In this document: piece after piece, positions 14,727 through 22,507 of the stretch
How positions within the stretch are numbered: the stretch's first letter is position 1
Layout: every line of letters begins with the position of its first letter
Source of the DNA: CAWHOW01 sp050013795
GTDB lineage: Bacteria > Bacteroidota > Bacteroidia > Bacteroidales > CG2-30-32-10
Length of the DNA: 28,546 bases
Reading direction: 5' to 3'
NCBI GenBank assembly: GCA_050013795.1
Contig: JBEKEO010000020.1
Location: 1-28,546 of the forward strand
The notes under the pieces: generated by a model
Told to the model about the DNA's origin: nothing
Seen by the model: only the letters and a program-made list of their open reading frames with translations
Database searches by the model: none
Made by a program: the position numbers and the translations under genes

Positions 14727-15305
14727 TTATCTAAACCTTTCTTCTACTTTGCTCCAGTTTACCAGTTTCCAGAAAGCTGCAATATAATCCGGCCTTCTGT
14801 TCTGATAGTCCAGATAATAGGCATGTTCCCATACATCGCATGTGAGGAGAGGAATCAATCCTTTAGTTAACGGGTTACCGGCATTGCTTTCCTGAATAAT
14901 ATCAAGTGTTCCATCAGGTTTCTTTACCAGCCAGGCCCATCCCGAGCCAAATAAAGTAACGCATGCTGCAGAAAACTTTTCTTTGAACTGAGCGAATGAC
15001 CCAAAAGATTTATTAATGGCTTCGGTAATTTTTCCCGAAGGTTCGCCACCGGCATTAGGAGCAAAACTTTCCCAGTAAAAGGTATGGTTCCATATCTGGG
15101 CAGCATTGTTGAATATGCCTCCGGAGGCTTTTTTAATGATTTCTTCAAGCTTTGCATTCTCAAACTCTGTACCCTTTACAAGGTTATTAAGGTTGTTTAC
15201 ATAAGCCTGATGATGCTTTCCATAATGGAATTCAATTGTTTTTGCTGAAATATTCGGCTCCAGCGCTGTAGGAGCATAAGGCAGAATAGGTAATTCGAAT
15301 GACAT
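14727..15305 (-). CDS. sodB: Iron superoxide dismutase (SodB type)
   Basis: This enzyme converts superoxide to hydrogen peroxide and oxygen in the cytoplasm; there is no signal peptide. The 192 residues align along the whole Fe/Mn family. Metal ligands are His27 (FHYGKHH), His74 (WNHTFYW), Asp157 and His161 (CDVWEHAYYLDYQNRR). The second-sphere glutamine sits at Gln70 (NNAAQIWNH), the position used by iron enzymes; manganese enzymes place it elsewhere. Iron is therefore likely, though cambialistic use cannot be excluded. The gene is divergent from a small lipoprotein and convergent with queG. An exact TAnnTTTG element lies 26 bases upstream. Confidence 0.96.
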   Translation of the reverse strand: MSFELPILPYAPTALEPNISAKTIEFHYGKHHQAYVNNLNNLVKGTEFENAKLEEIIKKASGGIFNNAAQIWNHTFYWESFAPNAGGEPSGKITEAINKSFGSFAQFKEKFSAACVTLFGSGWAWLVKKPDGTLDIIQESNAGNPLTKGLIPLLTCDVWEHAYYLDYQNRRPDYIAAFWKLVNWSKVEERFR

Positions 15306-15330
15306 ATGATATAATTTTAAGGTTTTATTT

Positions 15331-15358
15331 CAAAAGTAAGCATAATTCCTTTTACAAA
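15331..15358 (-). promoter_or_regulatory. Promoter of the superoxide dismutase gene
   Basis: Read leftward, TACTTTTG (15338-15331) is an exact -7 element. A TTTG at 15358-15355 lies 16 bases upstream of it, close to the 17-23 expected for the -33 element. The start codon is 26 bases downstream. Confidence 0.55.
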
Positions 15359-15363
15359 GAACA

Positions 15364-15397
15364 TTGATTATAATTTTCATTGATTTATTTATCTTTG
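15364..15397 (+). promoter_or_regulatory. Promoter of the 71-aa lipoprotein gene
   Basis: TATCTTTG at 15390-15397 is an exact -7 element. TTG at 15364-15366 lies 23 bases upstream, at the far end of the usual spacing. The ATG is 28 bases downstream. The element is divergent from the superoxide dismutase promoter, only about 35 bases away. Confidence 0.55.
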
Positions 15398-15424
15398 CCT
15401 GGTATTTATTATTCATAACTGAAA

Positions 15425-15640
15425 ATGAAACGACTATTCATATTAATGGCAGGCTTAGTGATGATTTCGTTCATGGCTTGCGGCCCTTCCCAGAAGGATA
15501 AAGAAAAACAGAAAAAGACTGACGATTCATTATTCCAAAAAGAACGTAATAATGCTTTGGATAATGCCAATAAGTTATTGTCAGACACAACATCTAATAC
15601 AAAAGATACTGTTTCGAAAACCAAAGCGACAGGAAAATAA
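15425..15640 (+). CDS. Small lipoprotein, 71 aa
   Basis: The N-terminal signal (MKRLFILMAGLVMISFMAC-G) ends in a lipobox, with lipidation expected at Cys19. The mature part is about 50 residues, highly charged (KDKEKQKKTDDS) and probably disordered or helical. It has no recognisable domain. A glycine follows the lipidated cysteine; acidic residues that mark surface-exported lipoproteins in this phylum are absent, so a periplasm-facing location is somewhat more likely. An exact -7 element precedes it. It could be a small envelope stress or structural lipoprotein, but nothing in the sequence shows which. Confidence 0.75.
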   Translation: MKRLFILMAGLVMISFMACGPSQKDKEKQKKTDDSLFQKERNNALDNANKLLSDTTSNTKDTVSKTKATGK

Positions 15641-15666
15641 AAAAGAAGTAGATTTTCTTCGTGGTA

Positions 15667-16359
15667 TTATTTTTTGGTTCTACTTAATGCTTTCGAATTT
15701 ATTAAACACCACCTGGTTCCATAAGTTGTTTTTACACCAACAAAACCCTGCTGCACTGAATAAAAAACAGTGGAAATAGCATCATATATCGAATCGTCAG
15801 CAGTTAAAGTTTTTGACAAACCATAAACCGAAAAAAACGTTTTGTTTATTATTGTCAATGTATCATAAAAAGCGATATGCGAACTGTTACTGCCGGGCAG
15901 TGCATAAAGCTTGCCTGCATCAAAGCCCCATTTGCCGGACAAAGAATATATTCCAGACAAAGCGGGGGCCATGTTATAAGTATTAATAGTATTAATAGTA
16001 AAATATTTAACAATAGGAGAAACAAAAGGAGAAGAAAAACTTAATGTAATTTCAAATCCTCCAATTGCAGTTGCTCTTGCCATTTCAACATTGTAGAAAT
16101 CTTCGTATACGGAATGTTTGCTTTGAACAGAATCATTTCTCATATCATAAAATCCGCTCCACCGAGGGTTAAGCGAGTATGCTAAACTATCCCCCAAAGA
16201 ATCAAGCATAATAATTGATTCACCTCCATTATAAGGAATAATTTTAAGGTCTTCAGCAGTAAATGAAACAGTGCCAAGATCTTTCCCATCTTTTTTGCAT
16301 TGTTCAAAAAGCAAAAGACAGAAACATATGATTATTGCAGCAAAAATGATTCTTTTCAT
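15667..16359 (-). CDS. Lipoprotein of unknown function, 230 aa
   Basis: A signal peptide ends in a lipobox-like LLLFEQC-KK, with lipidation expected at Cys21. The mature part is beta-rich with no domain I recognise (KDLGTVSFTAEDLKIIPYNGGE at the start). It contains two segments of alternating aromatic residues (YSLSGKWGFDAGKLYALPG, FYSVQQGFVGVKTTYGTRW). Length and style suit the many uncharacterised DUF-type lipoproteins of Bacteroidota. The gene ends 26 bp from the end of the convergent 71-residue lipoprotein gene. A TAnnTTTG element on its strand lies about 80 bases upstream of the start. Confidence 0.8.
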   Translation of the reverse strand: MKRIIFAAIIICFCLLLFEQCKKDGKDLGTVSFTAEDLKIIPYNGGESIIMLDSLGDSLAYSLNPRWSGFYDMRNDSVQSKHSVYEDFYNVEMARATAIGGFEITLSFSSPFVSPIVKYFTINTINTYNMAPALSGIYSLSGKWGFDAGKLYALPGSNSSHIAFYDTLTIINKTFFSVYGLSKTLTADDSIYDAISTVFYSVQQGFVGVKTTYGTRWCLINSKALSRTKK

Positions 16360-16439
16360 GGGGCTTTTTTGTTGTCAAAAAAAGTATTTAGAAGTATGAG
16401 CGTAATAAAAAAAGGAAATTTCAAGTTTATATTATGATA

Positions 16440-16447
16440 CAAAGATA
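16440..16447 (-). promoter_or_regulatory. -7 promoter element for the 230-aa lipoprotein gene
   Basis: Read leftward, the sequence is TATCTTTG, an exact TAnnTTTG match. It would leave a leader of about 75 bases. No -33 TTG is visible at the usual distance. Confidence 0.4.
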
Positions 16448-16540
16448 AAGTTTTGTTAACGATAATAATAATTTTTCACTTTTCATCAATTTCTATTTGC
16501 TCTTAACTTATTTCCCCTTTTTTTATTGCTGGCATAACAA

Positions 16541-16573
16541 AAAAGATGCGGTAGCTAAAACAGTTACCGCATC
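16541..16573 (-). terminator. Rho-independent terminator of the PD40 gene
   Basis: Perfect 9-bp arms gatgcggta (16545-16553) and taccgcatc (16565-16573) enclose an 11-base loop. In the leftward direction TTTTTTGTTATG follows. It lies 24 bases past the stop of the gene at 16597-17508. Confidence 0.85.
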
Positions 16574-16596
16574 TGAAAAATCAGAAAAGAAAGGTT

Positions 16597-17508
16597 TTAT
16601 TTTTTATAATTAACACAATAGATGTTTTCTTTGCCTTGCTGAGCTTTATCAGAAGAATAAAAAGCACATTTACCATAAGTATCAGTGATATAGTAAAAGT
16701 CATCCCCGGTAGTATTAACTGGAGCACCAAGGTTTTCAGGTTTTGACCAGAAGCCATCATCATTTAGAGTAGCGCTGAAGATATCATAGCCGCCCATGCT
16801 GTCATGTCCTTTTGAACTGAAATATAAAGATGCGTTGTCAGCCATCATGAAAGGAGATTCTTCATCTGCTGCGGTATTGATTTTGCTTCCAAGATTAACA
16901 GGTTCGCTCCAGTTTCCGTTTGATAATCTTTCAGAAGACCAGACATCCTTACCGCCAAAACCGCCGGGCCTGTTACTTATAAAATATAAGGTGTTTCCGT
17001 CAGGACTTAAAGAAGGGCTGCATTCTACATATTTTGTATCGATATTCAGCTTATGGGGAGAAAAAGTGTTTTTCTTTAAATCTACTGAATAAATGTCATC
17101 ATCAATAGTAATGAATATTTCCTGGAAATTCATATTCTTATTAATTTCCTGAAAGGTGGAATAGTCTTTAGCTAAATTAATAGGCTTGGTCCAGGTGGAA
17201 GTATTGCTGTCAAATTTAGAGAATAAGAAATCCCTGCTAAGTAATGCATTATTACTGTTTTTGTGATCGGTATAATAAAAAAGACCATGGTTGATCTCGG
17301 ATAAATAGATAGGGAATGAACTGGATTGCCCGTTATTGATTTCTGTCCCCAGTTGCTTAACATCCGTTGCTACCGATGTCGAAGAAACCAGGTTAGCAAC
17401 AAATTTTACCCTGAAAGATGTGTTCAGAGTTGACACATTGTTAAAAGCGATAGCATTAATAAGGATCAGTGCTAAGGCTGCTGCGGAAAAATATTTATAT
17501 GTTTTCAT
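16597..17508 (-). CDS. Exported PD40 (WD40-like) beta-propeller protein, 303 aa
   Basis: An N-terminal signal sequence (MKTYKYFSAAALALILINAIAF) precedes a series of PD40 blades. The clearest is SPSLSPDGNTLYFISNRPGG-FGGKDVW, followed by LYFSSKGHDSMGGYDIF and CAFYSSDKAQQGKENIY. Between them, the recurring W.EP.NLG..INT pattern (WSEPVNLGSKINTAADEE, WSKPENLGAPVNT) is typical of the periplasmic propellers that precede OmpA-like domains in Bacteroidota. Here no OmpA domain follows; the chain ends after the last blade. The region can fold as a 5-6 bladed propeller and probably binds proteins or peptidoglycan-associated partners in the envelope. The gene stands alone between a promoter with good spacing and a strong terminator. 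Confidence 0.88.
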   Translation of the reverse strand: MKTYKYFSAAALALILINAIAFNNVSTLNTSFRVKFVANLVSSTSVATDVKQLGTEINNGQSSSFPIYLSEINHGLFYYTDHKNSNNALLSRDFLFSKFDSNTSTWTKPINLAKDYSTFQEINKNMNFQEIFITIDDDIYSVDLKKNTFSPHKLNIDTKYVECSPSLSPDGNTLYFISNRPGGFGGKDVWSSERLSNGNWSEPVNLGSKINTAADEESPFMMADNASLYFSSKGHDSMGGYDIFSATLNDDGFWSKPENLGAPVNTTGDDFYYITDTYGKCAFYSSDKAQQGKENIYCVNYKK

Positions 17509-17553
17509 GGTATATGGTTTTTATGGTTTTCTGTCTCAATTTATCTTTCAATA

Positions 17554-17584
17554 CAAAATTACTTCATCCGGCATGTTCCTGCAA
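17554..17584 (-). promoter_or_regulatory. Promoter of the PD40 gene
   Basis: Read leftward, TTG at 17584-17582 and TAATTTTG at 17561-17554 are separated by 20 bases. They match the -33/-7 pattern of Bacteroidota. The start codon is 45 bases downstream. Confidence 0.65.
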
Positions 17585-17599
17585 GAGTAGATTTACCTG

Positions 17600-18036
17600 A
17601 TTTTGTTTTTGTATTAAAAAACTTTGCATGTTATTATAAGTTTATGGTTTGGTTTTCGCTTATAAATTTACTGAACAAAAACAATAAAGTCAAGATAAAT
17701 TTTATACCAAAGCCTTGTTAATTGGTGAAGAACAGATAACTTTAATGAACCAATAAAAAAAATGGTTACACGAAACAGCATAAATCATACATTAAAACTT
17801 TTAAGTAAATACCCTTAAAAAACTAAGTAATTTCTCCTAAACGGTTTAGGTAATCTCTTTAGAATTAGAAAAGGAATATGGTAAATTGGCTACAAAGACC
17901 AAATGATGTGGCTTTCGATCAAATAAGGAAATAAGAAGTTATAGATTGTTGTGCTTTTCAAATGGGGTACAAATATAGTGCTGCAATATCAAATAATGCA
18001 CAACTATTCAAAAAAATTAAAAATCTCTCTCTATTA
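17600..18036. other. AT-rich gene-free spacer with a short perfect palindrome
   Basis: I see no gene here. A perfect inverted repeat, cctaaac-g-gtttagg, sits at 17836-17850 and could be an operator. An 18-codon frame at 17878-17934 (starting MVNWLQRPND) has protein-like composition but no other support. Confidence 0.4.
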
Positions 18037-18747
18037 TTATTGATGTAATGATGTATATGCGCCAAATACCCAGCCTTTAGACCCGTCGGCATTTACTTCG
18101 TACCAGTAATCGGTCTTGCCTCCAAGGGTTTCCTGCTTTCCTTTTTTAATTAGTTTGCAAACCTGCCCGTTCGCGAGGCCCTGTATGATATTTGCGCTAT
18201 TTGACGGCCAGTTAAACAAGTTAATGGTATGATCACATATTATGGTCAGTTCTGTTGCCGCAGGAGCGGAAGAAGTGACAGAAGATGTATTTGATTCTTC
18301 ATCTGTATTGTTTTTTGAAGTGGCAGCAGAGGACGAAGTTTTACTTTTCGGAGACTTTTTTGTCTCCCTGGCATAGTCGGAACTGCTATTACCTTCGCCT
18401 TTGGTATACACTGATCCTTTAAATAATAATTTCCCGTCTTCAACCAGCGAAACAGGAGAATCATTGCTGTCGACAGGTTTTAATATTTGCCCGTCGAGAG
18501 TATATGCGGCAGCTTTTTCACCTTCACTATTATTGCCATAATGAACAGTAAAAAGTTTCTCTGTCTTGGTGATCCTTATAGAATAACCATTTCCTTTATT
18601 CCATGTCCCGATAAGTATTTTTGTGATAGAATCAACCTTTCGGATTGAATCTTCATTTGTATTCTTTTTTTGCTGTTCCTTGTTCGGTCCGCAGGAAATG
18701 ATCATTGCTGACAGTGCAATGATAAAAGTGATAAATATATTCTTCAT
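18037..18747 (-). CDS. Lipoprotein with C-terminal bacterial SH3 domain, 236 aa
   Basis: The signal peptide ends in the lipobox MIISC-G, with lipidation at Cys19. Residues about 20-45 are a charged linker and about 45-125 a small beta domain (LIGTWNKGNGYSIRITKTEKLFTVHYG). About 125-165 is a Ser/Thr/Ala-rich flexible linker. The last ~70 residues are an SH3b-type domain: LFNWPSNSANIIQGLANGQVCKLIKKG...YWYEVNADGSKGWVFGAY. Such domains usually bind cell-wall or protein ligands. The middle part recalls small lipocalin-like stress lipoproteins, but this is a guess. The gene is divergent from the XRE-S24 regulator across a 365-bp spacer. Confidence 0.85.
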   Translation of the reverse strand: MKNIFITFIIALSAMIISCGPNKEQQKKNTNEDSIRKVDSITKILIGTWNKGNGYSIRITKTEKLFTVHYGNNSEGEKAAAYTLDGQILKPVDSNDSPVSLVEDGKLLFKGSVYTKGEGNSSSDYARETKKSPKSKTSSSAATSKNNTDEESNTSSVTSSAPAATELTIICDHTINLFNWPSNSANIIQGLANGQVCKLIKKGKQETLGGKTDYWYEVNADGSKGWVFGAYTSLHQ

Positions 18748-18850
18748 AAGTAGCGTTTTTCAGACTGTAAAAATAAAAAAACTTTGAATGCTTATTAATT
18801 TAAAAAAATAGTTTTTTACAGGGTTTCGATTTTCAACATTGCCCCCATCC

Positions 18851-18945
18851 CCGAAGTGTGTATTGACAATCAATTTGCGTTCTTTAGAACCTGCCCTGAA
18901 TATGATGAGGGAAATCAGGGTCAATACGTTGATTTTCAGGGCAAA
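18851..18945. promoter_or_regulatory. Nested and competing inverted repeats between divergent genes
   Basis: gccctgaa (18893-18900) can pair with ttcagggc (18935-18942), while its core ccctga can instead pair with tcaggg at 18915-18920. tattgac (18861-18867) can pair with gtcaata (18920-18926), and gttct-tt-agaac at 18879-18890 is a further palindrome. The spacer lies upstream of the XRE-S24 promoter and about 100-200 bases ahead of the SH3 lipoprotein start. It could be a regulatory leader of the latter or a decayed repeat. No known riboswitch class is recognised. Confidence 0.35.
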
Positions 18946-19000
18946 TATTTAAATATATTTTAATTAACTATTGAATGTTATTATGTTTTTGATTTTTTAC

Positions 19001-19031
19001 TTGCGATTTAAATCTAATCATATTATCTTTG
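19001..19031 (+). promoter_or_regulatory. Promoter of the XRE-S24 regulator gene
   Basis: TTG at 19001-19003 and TATCTTTG at 19024-19031 are separated by 20 bases, an ideal match to the -33/-7 pattern. The start codon is 82 bases past the -7 element, leaving room for the operator-like repeats. Confidence 0.7.
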
Positions 19032-19039
19032 CCGTGAAT

Positions 19040-19071
19040 TTAATCATTAAAATGATTAATAATTAATCATT
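19040..19071. promoter_or_regulatory. Candidate operator: three TTAATCATT half-sites
   Basis: ttaatcatt (19040-19048) and aatgattaa (19051-19059) form a perfect 9-bp inverted repeat with a 2-base centre. A third half-site ttaatcatt follows at 19063-19071. The cluster begins 9 bases after the -7 element of the regulator gene, where a bound repressor would block initiation. Autoregulation by the XRE-S24 protein is the obvious inference. Confidence 0.55.
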
Positions 19072-19112
19072 CTTTTAAATTACGGCTCAACTTTTTTAAA
19101 CAAAATGACCTT

Positions 19113-19934
19113 ATGAACTTCTCAAACAACATTAAATTATTAAGAAAAAGAAAAGGGTTAACCCAAGATGAAGTAGCTATTGAGCTGAATATGAAGCGTT
19201 CCACCTTAAGCGGTTATGAGAATGATATTTCTCAGCCAAATTTAGATGCCCTTATGGCATTTTCAACGTTTTATAATATCTCCGTTGATAATCTGATTAA
19301 AAAAGATCTTACACAATTATCAGAATTTTACATTTTGCAGTTTGAAAAAAACGATAATGCTTATGCTTCGGGAAGTGAGTTGCGGGTGCTTGCCACAACT
19401 GTTGACAATAAAAATGAAGAAAATATTGAATTGATCCCGCTCAAAGCCAAAGCAGGATACAAGACCGGCTTTGCCGACCCTGAATATATCAAAACGATGG
19501 TCACTTTTCAGATGCCTTTTTTGTCAAAGGATAAGAAATACAGGACCTTCCAGATAAGCGGCGATTCCATGCTTCCTATTCCCGATGGTTCGTGGGTTAC
19601 CGGCGAATATGTGCAAAACTGGAACCTTATACGCGACAAGCATGCCTATATTGTGCTGACACTTGACGAAGGCATAGTTTTTAAGGTGGCTGAGAACAAG
19701 ATATCGACTGAAGGCTTTCTCAGGTTGTATTCCTTCAATCCTTTTTATGAACCTTTTGATGTTAAAGTAAGCGAGATAAAGGAGATTTGGAAATTTGTGA
19801 ACTATATTTCTTCTGAACTTCCCGAACCCAATACCTATAATGAGAACCTGGTGAACAAGATAAATGTGCTGCAAAGCGATGTGGAGCAAATGAAAAAGCA
19901 CATAGGAATAAGAGACGGCAACTTATTTGAATAA
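19113..19934 (+). CDS. XRE-family regulator with LexA-like S24 domain, 273 aa
   Basis: A helix-turn-helix of the Cro/CI type spans residues 5-60 (IKLLRKRKGLTQDEVAIELNM, STLSGYENDISQPNLDAL). The C-terminal part is an S24 peptidase fold: Ser152 in SGDSM and Lys191 in GIVFKV are spaced like the Ser-Lys dyad of LexA (39 versus 37 residues). An Ala114-Gly115 pair in KAKAGYKTG is placed where LexA and CI are cut. Residues about 240-273 form a short coiled coil that may aid dimer formation. Similar XRE-S24 proteins with a GYADPEYI-like segment are common in Bacteroidota and are not necessarily SOS regulators. The gene has a strong promoter and a candidate operator with three half-sites, and stands alone. 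Confidence 0.9.
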   Translation: MNFSNNIKLLRKRKGLTQDEVAIELNMKRSTLSGYENDISQPNLDALMAFSTFYNISVDNLIKKDLTQLSEFYILQFEKNDNAYASGSELRVLATTVDNKNEENIELIPLKAKAGYKTGFADPEYIKTMVTFQMPFLSKDKKYRTFQISGDSMLPIPDGSWVTGEYVQNWNLIRDKHAYIVLTLDEGIVFKVAENKISTEGFLRLYSFNPFYEPFDVKVSEIKEIWKFVNYISSELPEPNTYNENLVNKINVLQSDVEQMKKHIGIRDGNLFE

Positions 19935-20137
19935 GGCTTCTCTTTTAATAAAAATTTAGTTTTATAATTAATTACATTCGGGCGACAATTATAATAAGGT
20001 ATATGATCTCAACCCGTAAGATCTTTATTTGTTGATAATGGCAAATAAATGCCAAACAATTTTTTACTGAAAAAATGATTTTCTGTTTGATTTGTACAAT
20101 TTTCGATCAAATTCCTCAGGTTGAATTGGCATTTTAA

Positions 20138-20920
20138 TTATTTCTTATCAGTTTTAAAAACATTATCCAGTATGCTTCCCAATCTTACTCCTGCAAGTAA
20201 AAGCTGGTTCTCAATAATGGGGTAACATTTATTAATATAATCGTTACTGACAACGCTCGAATAACTATAAACCACGCTTAACAATTTGCGTGTCTTGCTA
20301 AGCCATTCAATAAGGCTGCCGCTCGTTATTTTCTGTATGCTGTCGGATGGAAGTGTTGACAGGAGGTTCTCAATATCTTTAAATGAGATATTCTTAAATT
20401 GAATAATATTACTATCCCATATATGATGCAGACTGGTTTGCTGTCCAAGGAAATTAACCGCAATATCATTCCCTCCCCTGTCGGAGCCCATACCTACATG
20501 TAAAGGCATATGAAAATCGCCCATAAGATGAAACAACACTTTAAGGTTAAAAGCGATCTCTTCACTTGTAAGTTTCGATTTGTTCATCAGCTTATTAATG
20601 GCTATCTGCAACTGGTTAACAACATTATTGCCATTGGCATTGGTACTATCATACTTCTGACCGTTTTCAAGATTTAAATAATGCCATGATGAGGTATAAC
20701 CGTATTTAGCGCTGCCGCGCACATCATCCATCCAGTTAGAAGCAGCTTCCCACGACATATGTCCAAGATATTTTTTTACCGAATCCTGAATGCATTTACT
20801 TACATAATTTTTTGCTATTTCAGCAACTATTTTATGCCCAAGTTCTCCCCAAGCATAAGTTGTGCTTACTATTTTGAAAAGCAGTACAGTTATTATTAAG
20901 AACTTAATGTTTCTTTTCAT
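20138..20920 (-). CDS. S1/P1-type zinc nuclease, secreted or periplasmic, 260 aa
   Basis: The family cuts single-stranded nucleic acids and 3'-nucleotides using three zinc ions. Signal peptidase cleavage after TYA (residue 23) would expose Trp24 as the mature N-terminus, which the family needs as a zinc ligand. Counterparts of all other P1 ligands are visible: His29 (GELGHKIV), Asp65 or 66 (WMDDVR), His80 (SSWHYLN), His131, Asp135 and His141 (FHLMGDFHMPLHVG), His165 and Asp169 (LHHIWDSNII). It should therefore be active outside the cytoplasm, supplying nucleosides and phosphate. The gene is single, with a TAnnTTTG element 24 bases upstream. Confidence 0.95.
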   Translation of the reverse strand: MKRNIKFLIITVLLFKIVSTTYAWGELGHKIVAEIAKNYVSKCIQDSVKKYLGHMSWEAASNWMDDVRGSAKYGYTSSWHYLNLENGQKYDSTNANGNNVVNQLQIAINKLMNKSKLTSEEIAFNLKVLFHLMGDFHMPLHVGMGSDRGGNDIAVNFLGQQTSLHHIWDSNIIQFKNISFKDIENLLSTLPSDSIQKITSGSLIEWLSKTRKLLSVVYSYSSVVSNDYINKCYPIIENQLLLAGVRLGSILDNVFKTDKK

Positions 20921-20943
20921 TTTATGATAAATAATTAAAGTAA

Positions 20944-20951
20944 CAAAAGTA
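20944..20951 (-). promoter_or_regulatory. -7 promoter element for the S1/P1 nuclease gene
   Basis: Read leftward, the sequence is TACTTTTG, an exact TAnnTTTG match. A TTG at 20978-20976 lies 24 bases upstream, just beyond the usual spacing. The start codon is 23 bases downstream. Confidence 0.5.
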
Positions 20952-21010
20952 CTTAAAGTTATTTGCTTAGCTGTTCAATTGTTTTTAATAAAATAACATC
21001 TGTAATTTTT

Positions 21011-21053
21011 AACACAGAGAACATAGAAGTATTCACTGAGTTACACAGAGAAA
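21011..21053 (+). repeat. CACAGAG-type dispersed repeat, copy 3 (degenerate)
   Basis: The sequence runs aacacagag, aacatagaag, tattcactgag, ttacacagag: the same spacing as the copy at 2845-2890, with two decayed units. It lies between the nuclease and the ammonia channel genes. Confidence 0.55.
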
Positions 21054-21120
21054 TTGCCATGTTTGCCAACTATTGACTGCATTTGTCTTAAGTCGGAAGT
21101 AAATTAGCAAAAAGCTAAGC

Positions 21121-22293
21121 CTATTCGGCATCGAGGAATTCATCGGCATCCTCGTATACTTCAACCTTACGTCCCAAGATGGGTAATATTTTCCCTGTTA
21201 TCAATCCTGAAACAAATGCCACTACTATGGTAATTCCAATACCTGAAAGCTGGCTTTGTATGTTTAAACCATGAATGATTGGTAATGCTGCCAAGCCTCC
21301 AAATAAACCCGGAAGCCCATGAAGATTGGTTACACCGCAGGTGTCTATAAGTTTCATCCATTTTTGCTGGCGCGACTGTATAACAGTAAATCCCAGTGTA
21401 GAAATTCCTCCTGCAAGTATGCCGATAAGGGCTGCTTCGCTGAAAGTGGCATTAGCACATGTCGATCCTATGGCAACACCTCCTGCAAGGGCTGCATTGG
21501 CGATATCGGCAATGCTGATCTTTTTGCGTAGCGAAAGGGAAAAGATATATGTTGCCAGCGTGGAACCGCAAAGCGCCAGTATAACATTCACAACAGTATG
21601 AGGCATCTGTTCAGGAGTAACCAGCGCAGCACAGAAACTTGGCCAGAATATCCAAAGCATCATACTTCCTAGCATGGAAAAACGGTCGCTGGTAGCATCC
21701 GACCCTATGGTCTTTTCAAATTCCTGCTTAGTGGTCATGGTCAGTGCAACGCCAAGGCCAAAAATGGCCCCGAAAGCATGGATAACAATAGAACCGCCAG
21801 TATCTACAACATTCCCCGCACCAATAAGGCTGAGTCCTCCGTTAAGCACTACCCATTCGTTGAACATATAAAACAGCACGAACAACATACCCATTAAAAT
21901 ATATTGAGGCATCTTCAGCCTGCCCAATACTGCGCCTGCTGCTATAAGAAGACTGGCTGCCGAAAATTCGGCCAAGATAAGCCTTACTACCTCCTGGTTT
22001 TCACATCCGAAAATATTCGTTCCTCTTATAAATATATATATGGGTAATGAAATACTTACCAGCAAGAAAGTAGCGGTAAGTGCCGAACGCCCGTATTTAC
22101 GGACAAAAACCATTAAAAAGTCAAAACCTACCAGCAGCATGGCCATGATATGAATGGCGCGGTTGTATCGCTGATCGTTAATAATGCCCGGAGCTAAGCC
22201 TCCGATGGTTGCATCCTGTGCGAATGTTGCAATGGGAGCGATGACACTTAATGCGAATGCTCCAATAATTCCAAATAATTTACTGAGTTTCAT
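21121..22293 (-). CDS. Ammonia/ammonium channel, Rh-like branch of the Amt/Rh family, 390 aa
   Basis: This inner-membrane protein conducts ammonia. A signal-like N-terminus (MKLSKLFGIIGAFALSVIAPIATFAQ) is followed by about 11 membrane helices. The signature DTGGSIVIHAFGAIFGL and the later DTCGVTNLHGLPGLFGG match Rh proteins better than AmtB: Rh members read FGAYFGL and DTCGxHNLHG. The two pore histidines are present in SIVIHAFG and NLHGLPG. The extra histidine that many Rh proteins have two residues before NLHG is threonine here. No glnB/glnK lies beside it, as is usual for the Rh branch and unusual for amtB. A -7 element precedes the gene. Confidence 0.92.
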   Translation of the reverse strand: MKLSKLFGIIGAFALSVIAPIATFAQDATIGGLAPGIINDQRYNRAIHIMAMLLVGFDFLMVFVRKYGRSALTATFLLVSISLPIYIFIRGTNIFGCENQEVVRLILAEFSAASLLIAAGAVLGRLKMPQYILMGMLFVLFYMFNEWVVLNGGLSLIGAGNVVDTGGSIVIHAFGAIFGLGVALTMTTKQEFEKTIGSDATSDRFSMLGSMMLWIFWPSFCAALVTPEQMPHTVVNVILALCGSTLATYIFSLSLRKKISIADIANAALAGGVAIGSTCANATFSEAALIGILAGGISTLGFTVIQSRQQKWMKLIDTCGVTNLHGLPGLFGGLAALPIIHGLNIQSQLSGIGITIVVAFVSGLITGKILPILGRKVEVYEDADEFLDAE

Positions 22294-22325
22294 ATTATAT
22301 GTTTTTAATTGTGTTTTTTATGTAG

Positions 22326-22333
22326 CAAAAGTA
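22326..22333 (-). promoter_or_regulatory. -7 promoter element for the ammonia channel gene
   Basis: Read leftward, the sequence is TACTTTTG, an exact TAnnTTTG match 32 bases before the start codon. No TTG is found at -33 spacing. Confidence 0.45.
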
Positions 22334-22448
22334 TATTTTTTTTCTACTTTTTATAAGATATTTGCGTATTTTTTTATCAGTTATTTACGTACATTAAAAA
22401 AATACTTTAAGAAATATGCGTATATATCTATAATCTATTTTAAAGCCT

Positions 22449-22477
22449 TTGTTTTTCCTTTATATATTATATATTTG
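22449..22477 (+). promoter_or_regulatory. Promoter of the C10 protease gene
   Basis: TTG at 22449-22451 and TATATTTG at 22470-22477 are separated by 18 bases and match the -33/-7 pattern. The ATG is 30 bases downstream. Confidence 0.65.
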
Positions 22478-22507
22478 CTAAGTTAATAACCCTCTAAACA
22501 AAGATAT

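Noticed and set aside
17878..17934. 18-codon ORF beginning MVNWLQRPND in the spacer
   Set aside because: It is too short to judge, has no clear promoter or ribosome site, and may be chance or a remnant of unknown origin.
20024..20049. AT-rich hairpin (tttatttg/caaataaa) downstream of the XRE-S24 gene as a terminator
   Set aside because: The stem has only one G-C pair and no adjacent T-run, so it is too weak to call.
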